Shown: positions 1-11,457, numbered from the stretch's first letter. The stretch: 64,000 bases of DNA from Pararge aegeria (GCF_905163445.1 NC_053184.1:15252001-15316000); one strand, 5' to 3'. Notes: generated by a model from the letters alone, not told the origin. A program made the numbers and translations.

Positions 1-236
1 AGGACTTTTTGTCTACTGGTAGGCTTTGGCCATGGCTAGTTACCACCCTACAAATAAAGACGTGCCGCTAAGCGATTAAGTTATCCGGTGCGATGTCGCG
101 TAGAAACCAATTAGGGTTATGACTAGACTACCATACTCCCTAATAGGTTAGCCCGCTACCATCTTAGACTGCATCGTCACTGAATACCAGGTGAGATTGC
201 AGTCAAAGGTTAACTTGTAGTGTAATAAAAAAAAGG
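1..236 (+). repeat. SINE-C copy
   Basis: Body and 3' end of a short interspersed repeat. It holds the shared block CCATGGCTAGTTACCACCC followed by a conserved stretch about the GTGCCGCTAAGCGATTAAG type, and ends with a block of the GAGATTGCAGTCAAAGGTTA type and an A-rich tail. Related copies lie at 5640, 13625, 15610, 16460, 26285, 44540, 48045 and 62130. The tRNA-like head lies outside the window. Confidence 0.8.
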
Positions 237-244
237 ACTATTTG

Positions 245-826
245 TAAACATTTTGAACAGTTAGCATCGCATGCTATCTAAGGCAACTGAGGTTCCGTGG
301 CAGTTTTCTCGTAGCCAAGAGGCAGAAATCGGTGTTGCTGGACTCGGCTAGGATACTCGTAGTCAGTCGCTCTGACCGCCCTCAGCCAACTGGACTCCCT
401 GGCCAGGGTATAATCCTCCAGCAAGCACATTGCATATATTGGGTTCCTAATGAATATTAATCGGATACGTACGGCGTGAGAGCTGTTGTTATGGGGTAAA
501 ATAATAATAATAGGTTTTGCTTTATCAAAAGAAAAAGTACATTCTTCATTTAAATTACCCTGACAATAGTGCAAAACTGTTGTACGCAAATCTCTGTACA
601 AAATTAACATCTCTACGAGTGACTTTTCAGTGGAAAAGGATAGCATATTTTTAAGCCCGTCTATTTAATTTATATTAAAGATGATTCTACACAGCTATTT
701 ATGTTTTATTTTTTCTGTAATTATTGGTACTTGTTGAATTATTTTTATAGCCTCGGGGAGAAGAATTGGGCAACTGTATTGTCTTCGCGGGGTGTGTTTT
801 AGCTAAATAAATAAAAATGTCATCTC
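245..826 (+). repeat. LINE-like 3' portion with an open antisense frame
   Basis: The last 95 bases, from the block CTCGGGGAGAAGAATTGGGC to AAATAAATAAAAAT, match 33215-33300 and look like a LINE 3' untranslated end. The minus strand of 278-646 is open for 122 codons with an ATG, but it has no recognised domain and lies antisense to the LINE tail, so it is most likely not a host gene. A host exon cannot be fully excluded, because gene A on the same strand must continue in this direction. Confidence 0.5.
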
Positions 827-905
827 AACATTGTTGTCAGATAGTCAGTGCTGCCATCTCTGGAAAAAACACAAGGCATCTGGTGTCAACAAGAATAATA
901 CTTAC

Positions 906-1061
906 ACTGGGGCTTCCATGTGACTTATCATCACCGTAGCTATCAGTAGAGTTGTGACTTTGTCCACTACTTGCACTGGAAGTCCTTTCCCTTGCCGCCT
1001 TGGCCCACGACTCGAGCCTTTTCTGGGCAGCCCACACTGCGGGAGGGCCTAACCCACTCAT
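906..1061 (-). CDS. Gene A: probable first coding exon, unknown protein (partial)
   Basis: Family not recognised. The minus strand reads ATG at 1061-1059 with adenines at the -1 to -6 positions and an in-frame TGA a few codons upstream, so this ATG is a plausible start. 52 codons follow without a stop and end with AGT at 908-906, directly followed by GTAAGT (905-900), a consensus insect donor, in phase 0. The peptide begins MSGLGPPAVWAAQKRLESWA and then turns into a Ser/Asp/Gly-rich, probably disordered segment (STDSYGDDKSHGSPS). GC is higher than in the flanks. Reading past the donor gives about 20 more non-conserved-looking residues before a stop. Downstream exons should lie below 837 or beyond the left edge; none was identified with confidence. 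The opposite strand of 1088-1184 is also exon-like, so strand assignment is not certain. Confidence 0.55.
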
Positions 1062-1189
1062 TTTTTTATTCTCTTCTCATACTCCAGAAAAAAGACTTCG
1101 AAGAGTTCGGAGAGTCGATTTTGAAATGTTAAGAGCACACAAACTTCACCGCACTTCAAAAATTCACTTTATACATAAGTTAAGGTAAG

Positions 1190-2329
1190 TATTTATATAA
1201 TAAATAGTTAGGTCGGTATTGGTTTTATTTATTTAGGTCAGATTTCGTTGCTCAATTTTCCTTCTATAAATTAGGTTAATTTTTACATCAGCAATTTTTA
1301 GAAACAAAGTTATCTAACTATGGAAATAATGTGTCTAAACATATTATAAAAAGTGCTTTTTTGATTAAAAAAAGTTTTGACTAACTTTAAACTTAGGAGT
1401 CCCAATTAATAAAATAAATATTTATAAATTGAATTATTTACTTTCTCATTAAGATTTTATCGTACTATTGTACGTAATCATATTCTGTCATGTAGGCAAA
1501 GTCGCGTGCACTACGATTAAAACATTATGTATGCAAATAAATTTATATACCATATATATTTTGTCGTGTTAAAACGAACGTTAAAGTTACCTGCCTGTAT
1601 TTGAGAGTAAGTAATATCCGGAGATGTCGAAGCGCTATTTAAAATTCTTTTGCTATTGAAAATTTTCCGCTTTCCCACAGGCTACATATTTTATGAGCCC
1701 TGACGACGCGACGTAAAAACTTACTTAAACTTAAAAATGGTATGGAAATGGAAAAATGTTTATTTAACATTTATAACAAATTATCAAACATATAGACTAA
1801 TCCGTTTGTAATATACGTGTCTCTCAAAATTAACCCTGTTCATTTTCACTAAGTTAACTCTTATAATAATAATTAATAATTATTTTTATTATAAATAAAG
1901 TCTAAGTAACAATTCATTAAAAACTAAGGATAAATGTTTAGAATTTCTCAATAATTACTCCAGGTTATGCTATCCCAAGAAATGAAAAGTAAGCGTATTT
2001 GTTTTTAGTAGATCTGCCTGCAAGCTTATCGCGTGTACTGTCCGGGCTCACAGGAACAGTGTGGTGGGTTTATGCTCTAAAACTCTTTCTTCTATTAAAG
2101 TGGAGGCCTGTGCCTTATGGGGCGTTCATATGCTGATGATGTCGATGTACTGCCTACTTGTTTACCAACGAACTACTTGTAACTTGCTCATTTAAAAAAA
2201 TATACGTACGTTTACCAGGAAAAGAAATCATTCCAAAATAAAATCCGTTCAGCTAATGTAGCAAAAATATATTTGTTATCTCATTTAAAATTACTTATTA
2301 TTGAGTTAATTTATATTAATATCCCATTG
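1190..2329. other. AT-rich DNA, no gene seen
   Basis: No coding exon was recognised. A degenerate fragment at about 2030-2110 (ACAGTGTGGTGGGTTTATGC) belongs to a repeat also seen at 30160-30250 and 50255-50350, in which a GTGGTGGG block is followed by a pyrimidine-rich and then a GGAGGC block. Confidence 0.5.
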
Positions 2330-2475
2330 GAACTGACTCTATGTCCCACCCTGATATAGTCAATTAGTCACGTCGAGATACTCTGAGCAGAGCTCCATCG
2401 TCCGGTGAGTGACTCAAAGCTCTTCAAAGCTCTCTTCTGAGGCCCATAGTTAGTGACTATGTTTCGGAGTTGACT
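2330..2475 (-). mobile_element. RTE-type LINE fragment
   Basis: The sequence CACGTCGAGATACTCTGAGC is the reverse complement of the conserved C-terminal region of the RTE-like ORF seen intact at 52860-52915 (peptide core GRWRELCGVSLRDQIRNE). Another minus-strand fragment of the same region is at 46305-46420. The reading frame is broken. Confidence 0.6.
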
Positions 2476-2479
2476 AAAC

Positions 2480-2824
2480 TTAAAATAGGACAACTTTGAG
2501 CATTTCCCCAGACTGCTATCATTAAAGGATGACAAAGTTTGTTTTTAATTAATTTTAACTAGCTAGTTTAGCTAAAAGACAAGCTGTATATTATCTCAGG
2601 TTTGAGTAAACCGATTCTAATCTAAATTAGTAGTATTTAGTGTTAACGTAGTATGCACTCAATGGATTGACTGCACTCAAGTTTAAAGCTGCGAAAATAT
2701 TATCAAAATCTGTAAAATATAGACTTTGTATTGAATACTAATTACAAAATATTTTTTTTTCGTAAAATAAGCTTAATTAATTAGAGTCTACCTCGTTGGG
2801 AGTCGACCAACGCCTTTTAATATT
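2480..2824. other. Unassigned AT-rich DNA
   Basis: Nothing recognisable on either strand apart from poly(T) and AATTAA-rich stretches. Confidence 0.5.
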
Positions 2825-2933
2825 CAGAAAAACCCTTATGTTTATCACACAAACATTTTCCAGTTGTGGGAATCGAACCCACGCCCTTGGACTCAGAAAG
2901 CAGGGTCGCTGCCCACTGCGCCAGTCGGCCGTC
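2825..2933 (-). repeat. SINE-A copy, head half
   Basis: Contains the tRNA-like head in reverse: GGGAATCGAACCCACGCCCT is the complement of an RNA polymerase III B box, and GCCCACTGCGCCAGTCGGCC the complement of the A box. The 3' two thirds of the element are replaced by unrelated sequence. Confidence 0.85.
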
Positions 2934-2934
2934 T

Positions 2935-3990
2935 AATTAATAGAGTTCTACATGTACCTTTCTTTATTTTTTTTTATTTTAAGGTACATATATAGATATT
3001 ACCTATTCTTAATTTATTTAATTATTGATATACTAACTCTAAATTATATCCTACACAAAATTTGGTATATTCCGCCTGCAATTTGCTAAATAACAAAGAG
3101 AATTAATTAATATGCCATCACTTCATTACGTAGATTTTCGATATTGGATTTATCACAAATTTGGCTCATATAATATGTGGATTGTGCAAGTAATAATTAT
3201 GTGGTAAACTACGTACAGCCCGTAATATTCTATATGATATTATATAACCATAGAGAACGGATATAATAATAATAATAATCATCATTTATTTGCAAGAATG
3301 TTTGTGCAATATAAAAATGTTAGTTAACGTCATTCAGTTTAAAGGGCATACATTTTATTCTAAATTAATAGTGTGCAAATTTGGTTCGTGGAGAGAGATT
3401 CATTTCAAATTGGCAAAATAATTCAAAAATTTAAAAAAATAACCTCAATGCCAAATTAGATTAAAATAAACACAACAAACATATATAATAAAATTAGAAA
3501 TGACAATTAATAAATAAATTAATAACCAATCCAATGAAATGTTCCATAATTTATATTACGAATGAAAATTATTCAGTTTATAATAAATATTCTTTAACAT
3601 CAAAATAACATTTTTCGAGAAGAATTTTACTTTATTTAATATTAAACATATTTAGATTGATCGGTCGGTAGTTTATTATATATTTTTACAGCCATACCGC
3701 AAGCACATTCCATATATGTACTATTGCATCGTTTTGCAGTACAAAGCTTGTTGGGATATCTAACAGCTTTCTTCTTCTTTATAATATGTATTATATTCAC
3801 AATTTCTTTTGAAAAAATAAACAACCAATATATCTCTTATACATACAAGGTAGAGGTAGATTACCTAATTTCCTAAAAAGCGGCCAACAACTTTCTAATG
3901 GCCATATGTTGCAAATATACTGTATGCATTTTTTTAAAATCGAAATGTTCTAATAATATTAACGGAGTTTTCCCACAGTATCTATTTTCT
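2935..3990. other. AT-rich DNA, no gene seen
   Basis: Very AT-rich with an (ATAATA)n run near 3263. Short open frames at 3642-3824 on the minus strand have no coding character. Confidence 0.5.
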
Positions 3991-4075
3991 GTGCTACTGT
4001 ACTACTATCTACTGCGATCACCAACCCGTCTGCCTAGGGTGGCGAATTTGGGCAAACACTTCTTGCAGGAAGAAA
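3991..4075 (+). repeat. Repeat D fragment
   Basis: The block CTACTATCTACTGCGATCAC and the following CCAACCCGTCTGCCTAGGGT match the 3' half of repeat D copies at 13440, 32083, 33318 and 61390. Confidence 0.65.
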
Positions 4076-4079
4076 CCGA

Positions 4080-4840
4080 AAATCCAGTTATAGGATGTTA
4101 TATGCTAATCTAATTATTACTAATAGTACAGAGGGATTTCGAGTTTAGACTCTTTTCAACGTCGACTAGCAAGCGTGTGTTAGAATATAAGATGGTATCA
4201 TAATCTGAAAGACAAAAATACACCCCGATTAAATTTTTTCCTGTGTTCAAGATGAAAATAATAAATGCCAGACTTAAATTTGAAAAGTTTTAGCATAATA
4301 AATATTATTACGGACCCAACTCAGCGTTTTGGACGGACTCAAGTTTCCGGGATAAAATATATTGCTTGTAACGCTATCCTTGGGCTAAAATTTTACAAGT
4401 AACGAGCGTAGCTTGAAATTCTTCACTTTTGGAGCGAATAGATAATGTACACTGTATAATGATGGTAGAACAGTTCATATATATACAAGTGAAACTGGTT
4501 GCATGCAAAAAAGCATCGTATATTCTGAAATAAATAAATACATATAGAAGTAAGATTAAAAACATTTTTTTTTTTTACACGAATTAATAATTTTTGAAAT
4601 TGTAGAAATGAATATACATTTAATATGCAAAGGCAGTATTGCCTAAGCAGTTTATTCCAGACAACTCTTGGGGAAGGTAATTAAAGATTGTGAAGTGTTT
4701 TGTTTTTAATGTTTTTAATCTTTAAACACATTTTGAATCAAAACTAAGCTTTCTGTTGTAAATCGCATGTTTTTTTTTGGTGAGAGATAATGATTGCATC
4801 TTGATTATTTTGAATATACTAAACTATCGCAACAGCGTGG
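4080..4840. other. AT-rich DNA, no gene seen
   Basis: No exon or repeat was recognised on either strand. Confidence 0.5.
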
Positions 4841-4844
4841 CCAA

Positions 4845-4920
4845 GTTTATTTCATCATCGATAGGCTATAACAGTCCACTGCTGGACTAAAGGCCTCTCC
4901 CAACACTGAGTATATTATTA
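4845..4920 (-). repeat. Short repeat with CCACTGCTGGAC block
   Basis: CAGTCCACTGCTGGACTAAA next to CATCATCGATAGGCTATAAC is the reverse complement of the tail at 33480-33535 (TCTAGCAGTGGACTGTTATA followed by GGCTATTGATGATGA). It is a common type of lepidopteran repeat 3' end. Confidence 0.55.
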
Positions 4921-4979
4921 GGGTATTCTGTGATTAATAAAATCACGTTACAGGTAATTCAATCGTCGTTTTATGATTT

Positions 4980-5055
4980 CGCAGACGTTACGTGGGCGTT
5001 CAGACGCTGCGTGGGCGCCGGAGTACTACGTAGCGTACGTGAGGGGTGGGCGTTT
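4980..5055. other. Short GC-rich patch with GTGGGCG motifs
   Basis: About 75 bases stand out from AT-rich flanks and contain CGTGGGCGTT, CGTGGGCGCC and GGTGGGCGTT within 65 bases. A 67-codon plus-strand frame crosses it (4930-5133) but no domain or splice context supports it. It could be a regulatory patch or an old element. Confidence 0.25.
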
Positions 5056-5639
5056 GTTTACAATTTACTTCTATTATGCTCGAATAGCCTCGCAGATGGA
5101 ATGCAATCTGGATATTTTGGACCAGTTTCATGATTCCGCTTTCAAATAACCCCATATTATAACTTCATATCTGTGTATCTATATGAAACCATTAAAGCTG
5201 AAGTGTTATGGCTTTTTTTACCCCTTACGAGTATGTATTGCATAATTATATATGCTAATTTAAATATTTTGAAGCATAAAGAATAAGAGAGAGAAATGTA
5301 AATGTCACATTTAATGTAAGTGTTGTACATGAAAGATTTCAAAAATTGTATAGTTTCCGAAAGTATTTATAAGAAATTGTTTAAAAATCTATGGTATCAA
5401 GTGTCAACTGCTTCAGAAAGTATAATCGAAGAAGATAATATTGATGAAAAATTTTAAATCACTTTTATCCTCGCAAAGGAAGGCTAAAATGTCTAGAGCT
5501 TGGAATCTAAGGGAAATTTAACGAACTATTTCACTAGCTTTTGATTTTTAAAATACTTTCAGGCGTTAGGTAAGTTCAGTTAGCTTCTACTTGTAAAAAA
5601 AAATTCACCAAACTCATTTCATTTGTCTAAGATGGCAAC

Positions 5640-5800
5640 GAACTAAACTGGGTTAACTAGGGATATGGCAGTCCATACTTCTAATCGATTTCTACGTGGC
5701 AACGTACTGGAACGCTAAACCGTCGGCGGCACGACTTTACCGGTAGGGTAGAAAGTTCTCTGTTCTAAGCCGGGACCTCCCATTTATAAGACAACGGCAC
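5640..5800 (-). repeat. SINE-C copy including the tRNA-like head
   Basis: Read on the minus strand it runs from a head with GGAGGTCCCGGCTTAGAACA through ACCCTACCGGTAAAGTCGTG to ATCGATTAGAAGTATGG, matching SINE-C. It shows that head and body belong to one element. Confidence 0.65.
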
Positions 5801-5959
5801 ATGGGAGGTCGTCGTTGTGAGTTAAATTATACACACCCGTAAGGATAGCGAACTTACGCATGGGGTTGAAATAAAGTTTCTCCGAATATGGGACTTCCTC
5901 AATCGATTTTCAGACCCATAACCGACGCACCAGGAATTTCTCGAAAATTGTCGTCGATC

Positions 5960-6502
5960 CTGGTAACGTATTATGTGATTGCATATGTAAATTACGTGCA
6001 AAACTCGCCCGTAGAATAAAATCTTCGATAAGAAAAACCTAGCATGTCTTTCAGTTATTTATTATAGATTCAAATCGATCCGTCAGGTAATAGACAATAG
6101 ATGGGTATACATTTTTTCCGTGATACTTTTATTCAAATAGTTTATTTTTCTTAAACATTCATTTATTAAAAGTTTAATCCTTTGTTAACATGGGTCTCGC
6201 TGTTGATAACTAAAAGAAAGTCGTGCGCTACAGGGTTGGTATTTAAGCCTGGGTATGAAAAGAATTCATACAAACAAGAGTAACGAAGCAGGTGGATTGT
6301 TAAACATGTACCGAGTACGACACACTTAAGTTTAATTTACTTGCGAAACCGTTGTTTATTTAGAGGCTATTTTTACGTAGGTACTCAGGTTCCCTCTATA
6401 CATACAACCTGTAAATAAAAACCGAAATAATACTTCACAGGCTTAAGAGTTACATTATAAACTGTCTCTAAGACTTATCTATGAAACCAAAAACCACTGC
6501 CA
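5960..6502. other. AT-rich DNA, no gene seen
   Basis: No exon or repeat recognised. Confidence 0.5.
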
Positions 6503-6560
6503 TTAGGGCTGTATATATTTCTTTCAGTAAAAATACTGAAAGAAATATATACAGCCCTAA
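6503..6560. repeat. Perfect 27-bp inverted repeat, 4-base loop
   Basis: Left arm 6503-6529, loop AAAA 6530-6533, right arm 6534-6560. All 27 pairs are Watson-Crick. The arm starts TTAGGGCTGTATATATTTCT. No terminal motifs of a known transposon were found around it. Confidence 0.95.
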
Positions 6561-6561
6561 C

Positions 6562-8290
6562 AACAAATGCAAAATTAAAATGTGACTCCTGTCCCTTTGT
6601 TTTTAAGCTTCGCGTAGCATAGGTTCTATGCGCGTGTCGGCCCGTTATCTTTAAATAGAACTGTTATAAGTAAACACTTAGAATGTTTTGAATTCTTTTG
6701 TATGGAAAATAAAAACGCTTCTTTTGATTTAATATTTTTACAGGGTGATTCCTTATGAAATATACTTATACACTCTTCAACAGCATTTCGTAATTCCATT
6801 ACACGTTGTATAAAAGTCACTAATAAGTCAAATAAAACGACTACCGATTTGGAAGGAATAGAAGATACAATTATATAGTACAACCGAATAACTATATCTC
6901 TCTTTGTGGAACAGTCGGGTAAAAAGATACAGCAAAGTTTATTCTTCATGAAAACAAGCTACGTTTGATATATTTTCCTATGAAAATTGAGCGGTTTTAA
7001 TCTTATGTTAATATTATACTTAATACGTTGTTAAGCGTCTAAAATTGTCCGTGAAAAATAAAGTCACACCAATGATTTGGAAACTGGACCAAGGGTCTTG
7101 TTATAAGTTCGTGGTCCAACTAAAATAATAGTTAGTCCACTGCCACTACTTACCTAAGTCAACCAGTTGGTCCAAGCCTACTGGTTGGACAAAAAAAGTT
7201 GGCCCTAGACCTCTGAATGCTATTTGCTGGAAAAAAAGCCTGGCGATCTTATTTTATGTAAGAACCTCCATATTATAGGTGTTCAATATTTCTTAAACAC
7301 TAGGTTATACCTATAAAGAAAAGCCGGACTCTTTTTCTCTTATATTTTATATGAGGCTAAATATCTAGTATTATATAGGTCGAAGGCTTTAATCGAGGTA
7401 TCGCGTAATCCGAGGTCAAAATTATGAGCTAACTGTTGCTTCCTCTGTTCCCGGAAACAACATCTCTTTAGATTGCGGATTTATTTAAATGAGCTCTTTT
7501 TAAGTCCCCATCCGGCGGATTTCTGATGATATTTGGTGATATTAAGTAAATCTAATATCATGATGCAAATTTGCCTAACGTTTTATACTCGGAAGAATTC
7601 AAATAAGACATTTATTGGATTCCCAAGCGCTTTACTCGATATTCTCGTACTTTAACAGGAATACAATCCGTATATAATTAAGTTTAGTTATTATAAGTAT
7701 GTAGAATGAGTATTAAGCTTAATTTCTTATAATATCCGAGGAGCAAGAAAATGCTTTTGGCTTTATTGCAATTAAAGCTTAAGTTTCAATGTACGAGTAT
7801 ATCATGGAATTACGCAAAGTAACGCATGATTTTATGCAATATAATTATAGTAGATCGTACAAAATTTACGTACGAGTATGTTAATCGCAGTAACACGCAA
7901 TTCTAGTTAAAAACCCAATAAAAATTTCTGTGTTCAGTTATTATTTCATATTACTTTGTTATTGTACGATTTGATCGCGCACATTTTACGCGTATAATGT
8001 GTGAACATCGATCCCAAGGTTTGTACCCGAGCTTTGTATTGAACTAAGCTTCGAACGCCGAAATATTCGTATAATAAAACCAATTAATTTCAGTACACGG
8101 TAAGAGTATCGAAGTGTTTAAGTTATAATGATAGCGAACAATATAAGTAGGTATTCAAAACGAATTGTAAAAGTCCCCTAAATATTGACAAAGGTTTTAT
8201 ATAGCATGGATGGTGTACAATGGCTTAGTTGTACCGTACAATGGTGAGAGTTGTATGTCGGGTACACTGGATTGATAATTCTATACACAC
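6562..8290. other. AT-rich DNA, no gene seen
   Basis: A short block at 7795-7845 (ATATCATGGAATTACGCAAA) matches 22880-22922, next to the foldback at 22553. Nothing else was recognised. Confidence 0.5.
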
Positions 8291-8299
8291 GTATATCGA

Positions 8300-8413
8300 A
8301 AGCTGGTAAGGACGACGGCGCGCGGCCAGTACCGCGTCTCGCGCAAACTGCCGCCGCCCGGGCCAGTGTTGCCCTGCATCAGGCGACCTTATCCCACATT
8401 CGCTATTTGCAGG
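8300..8413 (+). other. GC-rich island with donor-like sites
   Basis: About 110 bases are rich in CpG (GGCGCGCGGCCAGTACCGCG) in an AT-rich setting. On the plus strand it ends with TTTGCAG followed by GTAAAT, a fair donor, and one plus frame is open across it (peptide part ANCRRPGQCCPASGDL). Another GTAAGG lies at 8308. It could be a promoter with an untranslated exon, or an internal exon. No acceptor clearly fits and no family is recognised. Confidence 0.3.
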
Positions 8414-8779
8414 TAAATTAGAAATGTACCCAACCGTGAAATCGATTACATCACGCTGCTTAAACACGAGGTAAATGAGCACTGACAATTGCTTTCAGCT
8501 GCATTATTGCTTACAGCAATCCGGTGGGAACCGTTTGTTTTTTATAGCTATATTTATCTCTAGGATTAAAGCATTGCCAGTTAAGATTTAGGTGTAAAGT
8601 TATTCACAGATAACAAAGTCTTTTAAATAACAATTGTCAAAGTCAGAGAAATTCTGGTCTACCGTCACACATGGCATATTTAACGTCAATAAGTAAGCCT
8701 GCTTGCAATTATTTTATTTTAGATCCCATTTAAATTTATTTATTTTTTATTATTTTGCCTATTTATCGGCAAGTTTAGC

Positions 8780-8890
8780 TAGGCTGGTATCCCCAAGGGC
8801 GGCGGCGCATTTTGGCCGCGTCACTTTCTCTGGGCGAGCAACAGGTACGGAAGGTCATGCAGGGCGTCTTGGGAAAACGAGTCTCGTGTT
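8780..8890 (+). other. Second GC-rich patch
   Basis: GGGCGGCGGCGCATTTTGGC and neighbours are GC-rich; CAACAG followed by GTACGG is donor-like at about 8840. It lies 400 bases from the island at 8300, and the two may be parts of one regulatory or untranslated region. No coding function can be shown. Confidence 0.25.
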
Positions 8891-8894
8891 GATA

Positions 8895-9835
8895 CTCCAT
8901 TCAATATCCTTCAAAGGATAATAGGGTATTACACGCAATTTCTCATAAAATAGTTTTTTCTAATTAGTAAAAATATTTTCAAAAGACTATCTTAAGTTGC
9001 TGAGTGCTCCTAAATTAGGTTAAAAGAACTAAGCCTATTGATAAAAAATATAAGTAGTTCTTCACCGCGAAAAAAAAAATAAAAGTTATATTCTGACTAA
9101 AAAATATCTGCTTTACTTTTTAACTAAATATTTCTCAATCGAAAACGAGACTAACGAAAGTTCGAAGTACGATATTTATTAAAATTTTAAATTAAAAACG
9201 AACTAAGCAGAGGTATCGTGCATTTCTCTAATGTTTTTTCTACCATAGAGAATAACGCCTCATCATAATGCTGTAGTAGTATAATATTCATAGCTAAAGC
9301 TAAGTTTAAGTAGGAGCAAAAGAGCAACTCATTTGGCGAAATATTTTTTTAGTAATTATGTATTGTAAACTTAACATGTTCTGAGAATGCTCGGTGCTAC
9401 GGCGTAGAGGGCATATTTTGATCTGTGGGAGGTGTGCTGTAGTAAGATTTAAGTAATTATATATAACAACGTGCAGATTTACCGAGTTTTCACGGATTTT
9501 AGATAGTTAATTGTACGCTTGAAACCGACGATTGCGATCGTGGAATTCACATCCGAGGGGTTACTGTATTCTGGCGATTTTCATCAGAAATTCAATACCA
9601 TGACCGCTATTCCATACGTCGTTGATATTCGGGGTATGACCTGATTTCGGAGACGCAATTTACACTGGGACCGTATTAATTAACATGTTCGCTGTGAGAT
9701 ATATCTGTATATGTGTATCGCAAACTCTAGGAAAAGTTATGCCTCGTCGTTAATTTGGTTGTGCCGGAAGAACTACTACCTACCTATTCTGCTATACGTT
9801 TTGACAAAGAAGAATTTTAACCCAAAAAAGAATTG
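8895..9835. other. AT-rich DNA, no gene seen
   Basis: Nothing recognised. The stretch at about 9530-9660 is less AT-rich but has no open frame of note. Confidence 0.5.
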
Positions 9836-9839
9836 TTTG

Positions 9840-9960
9840 CTGAAGTGTGTGGTTGCCGGTGTAATTACAGGCTCATGTGACATAATATGCGAAGTATTGC
9901 TCTGTTTATGCGCGAGGGTTTTCCACTTACCATCCCACCATCACCATCTGCTTGGTGCGT
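9840..9960 (-). repeat. Repeat E fragment
   Basis: GTGGTTGCCGGTGTAATTAC is shared with 21868, and a related form is at 45990. The end CACTTACCATCCCACC matches the CTTACC end of repeat E. Confidence 0.6.
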
Positions 9961-9964
9961 CAAT

Positions 9965-10590
9965 TATTGCTAAAAAAAGGATGTAAAGTAATGCAATCAT
10001 TTCTAAAGCAAACCTAGATTGCTAGTTATACTATTCTAACCAAAGGAAAATTTATTAATTAGGCAAGTCTGACCAACGTGTATTTGATTGGACATTCGGT
10101 ATTCTGACATCTGAATTTATTTTAAAAGCTTACAGACAGTAGGGAAAAATGTACCTAAAAAAATACAACTATACTTAAGGTAAGTATGAGTATGATTGTT
10201 TTTTTTTATGTTTTTGAAAATACCTTATTCATTACCTTTTATATATTTGACGGTTGAGAATTAGATCAGTGCTTCACCTAAGCAAGTACACTCACTCAGG
10301 AGCAACAGTAGAACCTCTGAAACTAAATCTCTGAAAAGTCGTACTATTTAATATTCATGTATTTATTCTTCGGGGGTCCTTTCTGTAAATTCGTATTGCT
10401 AGTGTTTTTAAGAACTGTGGATAAACCTCTTAAATCATATCCTCTTGTGTCTAAATCTTTTAAGAGGTAAAATTAAAAACAAATGATCTGTGGGGCATTT
10501 CCGTCAACATTCTCAAATCATTAATTGATTTTGTTGCACCCGATTTAGCATTCTTATTTAATAATTGTATAGATTGTGGTGTTTCCTGAC
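9965..10590. other. Mostly unassigned; contains one ~200-bp-repeat fragment
   Basis: 10368-10422 (GGGGTCCTTTCTGTAAATTC) matches the tandem units at 11940-12010 and 12135-12200. The rest was not assigned. Confidence 0.5.
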
Positions 10591-10656
10591 TTAATGAAAC
10601 TTAGTAATATGGTTCCATAGTTTAAATCGGGTGGTATTTCTGACCACAGTAACTGA

Positions 10657-10866
10657 AGACCAATATCCGTACTACCCACTTCCAGTAAAATCTTTGAAAA
10701 ACTCATTTTAAATCAATTACTTTACCATTTTCATAAGTATAATTTACTCCATATTAAGCAATTTGGTTTCACACGGGGTCGTTCAACAATTGACGCAGGT
10801 TTTGAGCTAATACAAAACATATATGAGGCCTGGGAGGAGTCACGTGACGCACTAGGCGTGTTCTCG
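10657..10866 (+). pseudogene. LINE reverse transcriptase fragment (fingers/early palm)
   Basis: An open stretch encodes RPISVLPTSSKIFEKLILNQ and continues through QFGFTRGRSTIDA, the classic N-terminal part of non-LTR reverse transcriptase (Jockey/CR1-like group). It stops abruptly after DALGVF, where the first catalytic aspartate motif should follow. The next recognisable part of the protein is in another frame at 10866. Confidence 0.8.
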
Positions 10867-11261
10867 TGTGGTATAATGCTGAAGCTAATGATTTGGTTCT
10901 TAACGGAAAAAAAACCAAGTGTATAAAATTCACTTTACCAAATGTTAAACACGTGAAAATCCCTGTACTACTTTATAATGAGGAACTGAAACTGGAGGAT
11001 ACGACTGGTTTTCTAGGAATAACGTTAGATTCTAAACTTCAATGGGGCCCTCATGTAAATAATTTATCGAACAGGCTTAGTTCTGCTACCTATACGGTAA
11101 AGAAGATACGCTATATGACCGACGTAGAAACTGCTAGACTGGTCTTTTTTAGTTACTTTTACAGTATTAATCATATGGAATTTTACAATGGGGTAATGCT
11201 GCTGATATTAGCACTATTTTCGTGCTGCAGAAGTGGGCTGTTCGTTCGATCTAAAAAATGA
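10866..11261 (+). pseudogene. LINE reverse transcriptase fragment (thumb region)
   Basis: The peptide has LVLNGKKTKCIKF, then FLGITLDSKLQWGPHVNNLS and a SYFYSINHMEFYNG segment, which are usual after the palm in Jockey/CR1-like reverse transcriptases. The block that should carry the YADD motif is missing between this and the fragment ending at 10866, so the copy cannot be active. The frame decays near the end into unrelated residues. Confidence 0.8.
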
Positions 11262-11457
11262 GTCCAAGAGAGTCATTGAGAGATAAATTTAAAGATTTCA
11301 AAATAATGAATAATAAAATAATATAGTCAGTACATATTTGAAAATTAAATGACACATTTCTAAATCTAAGAAAAAATGTGACTGCAATAATGAATAAACT
11401 TACAGTGCAATATACCAGATTACATAAAATTCATAATACGTTTAGGAAATTGCATAC

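Noticed and set aside
5690..5960. Possible LTR with TTTATAAG and AATAAA
   Set aside because: The left part is a SINE-C copy in reverse including its tRNA-like head; no TG/CA ends, no primer binding site and no second LTR were seen.
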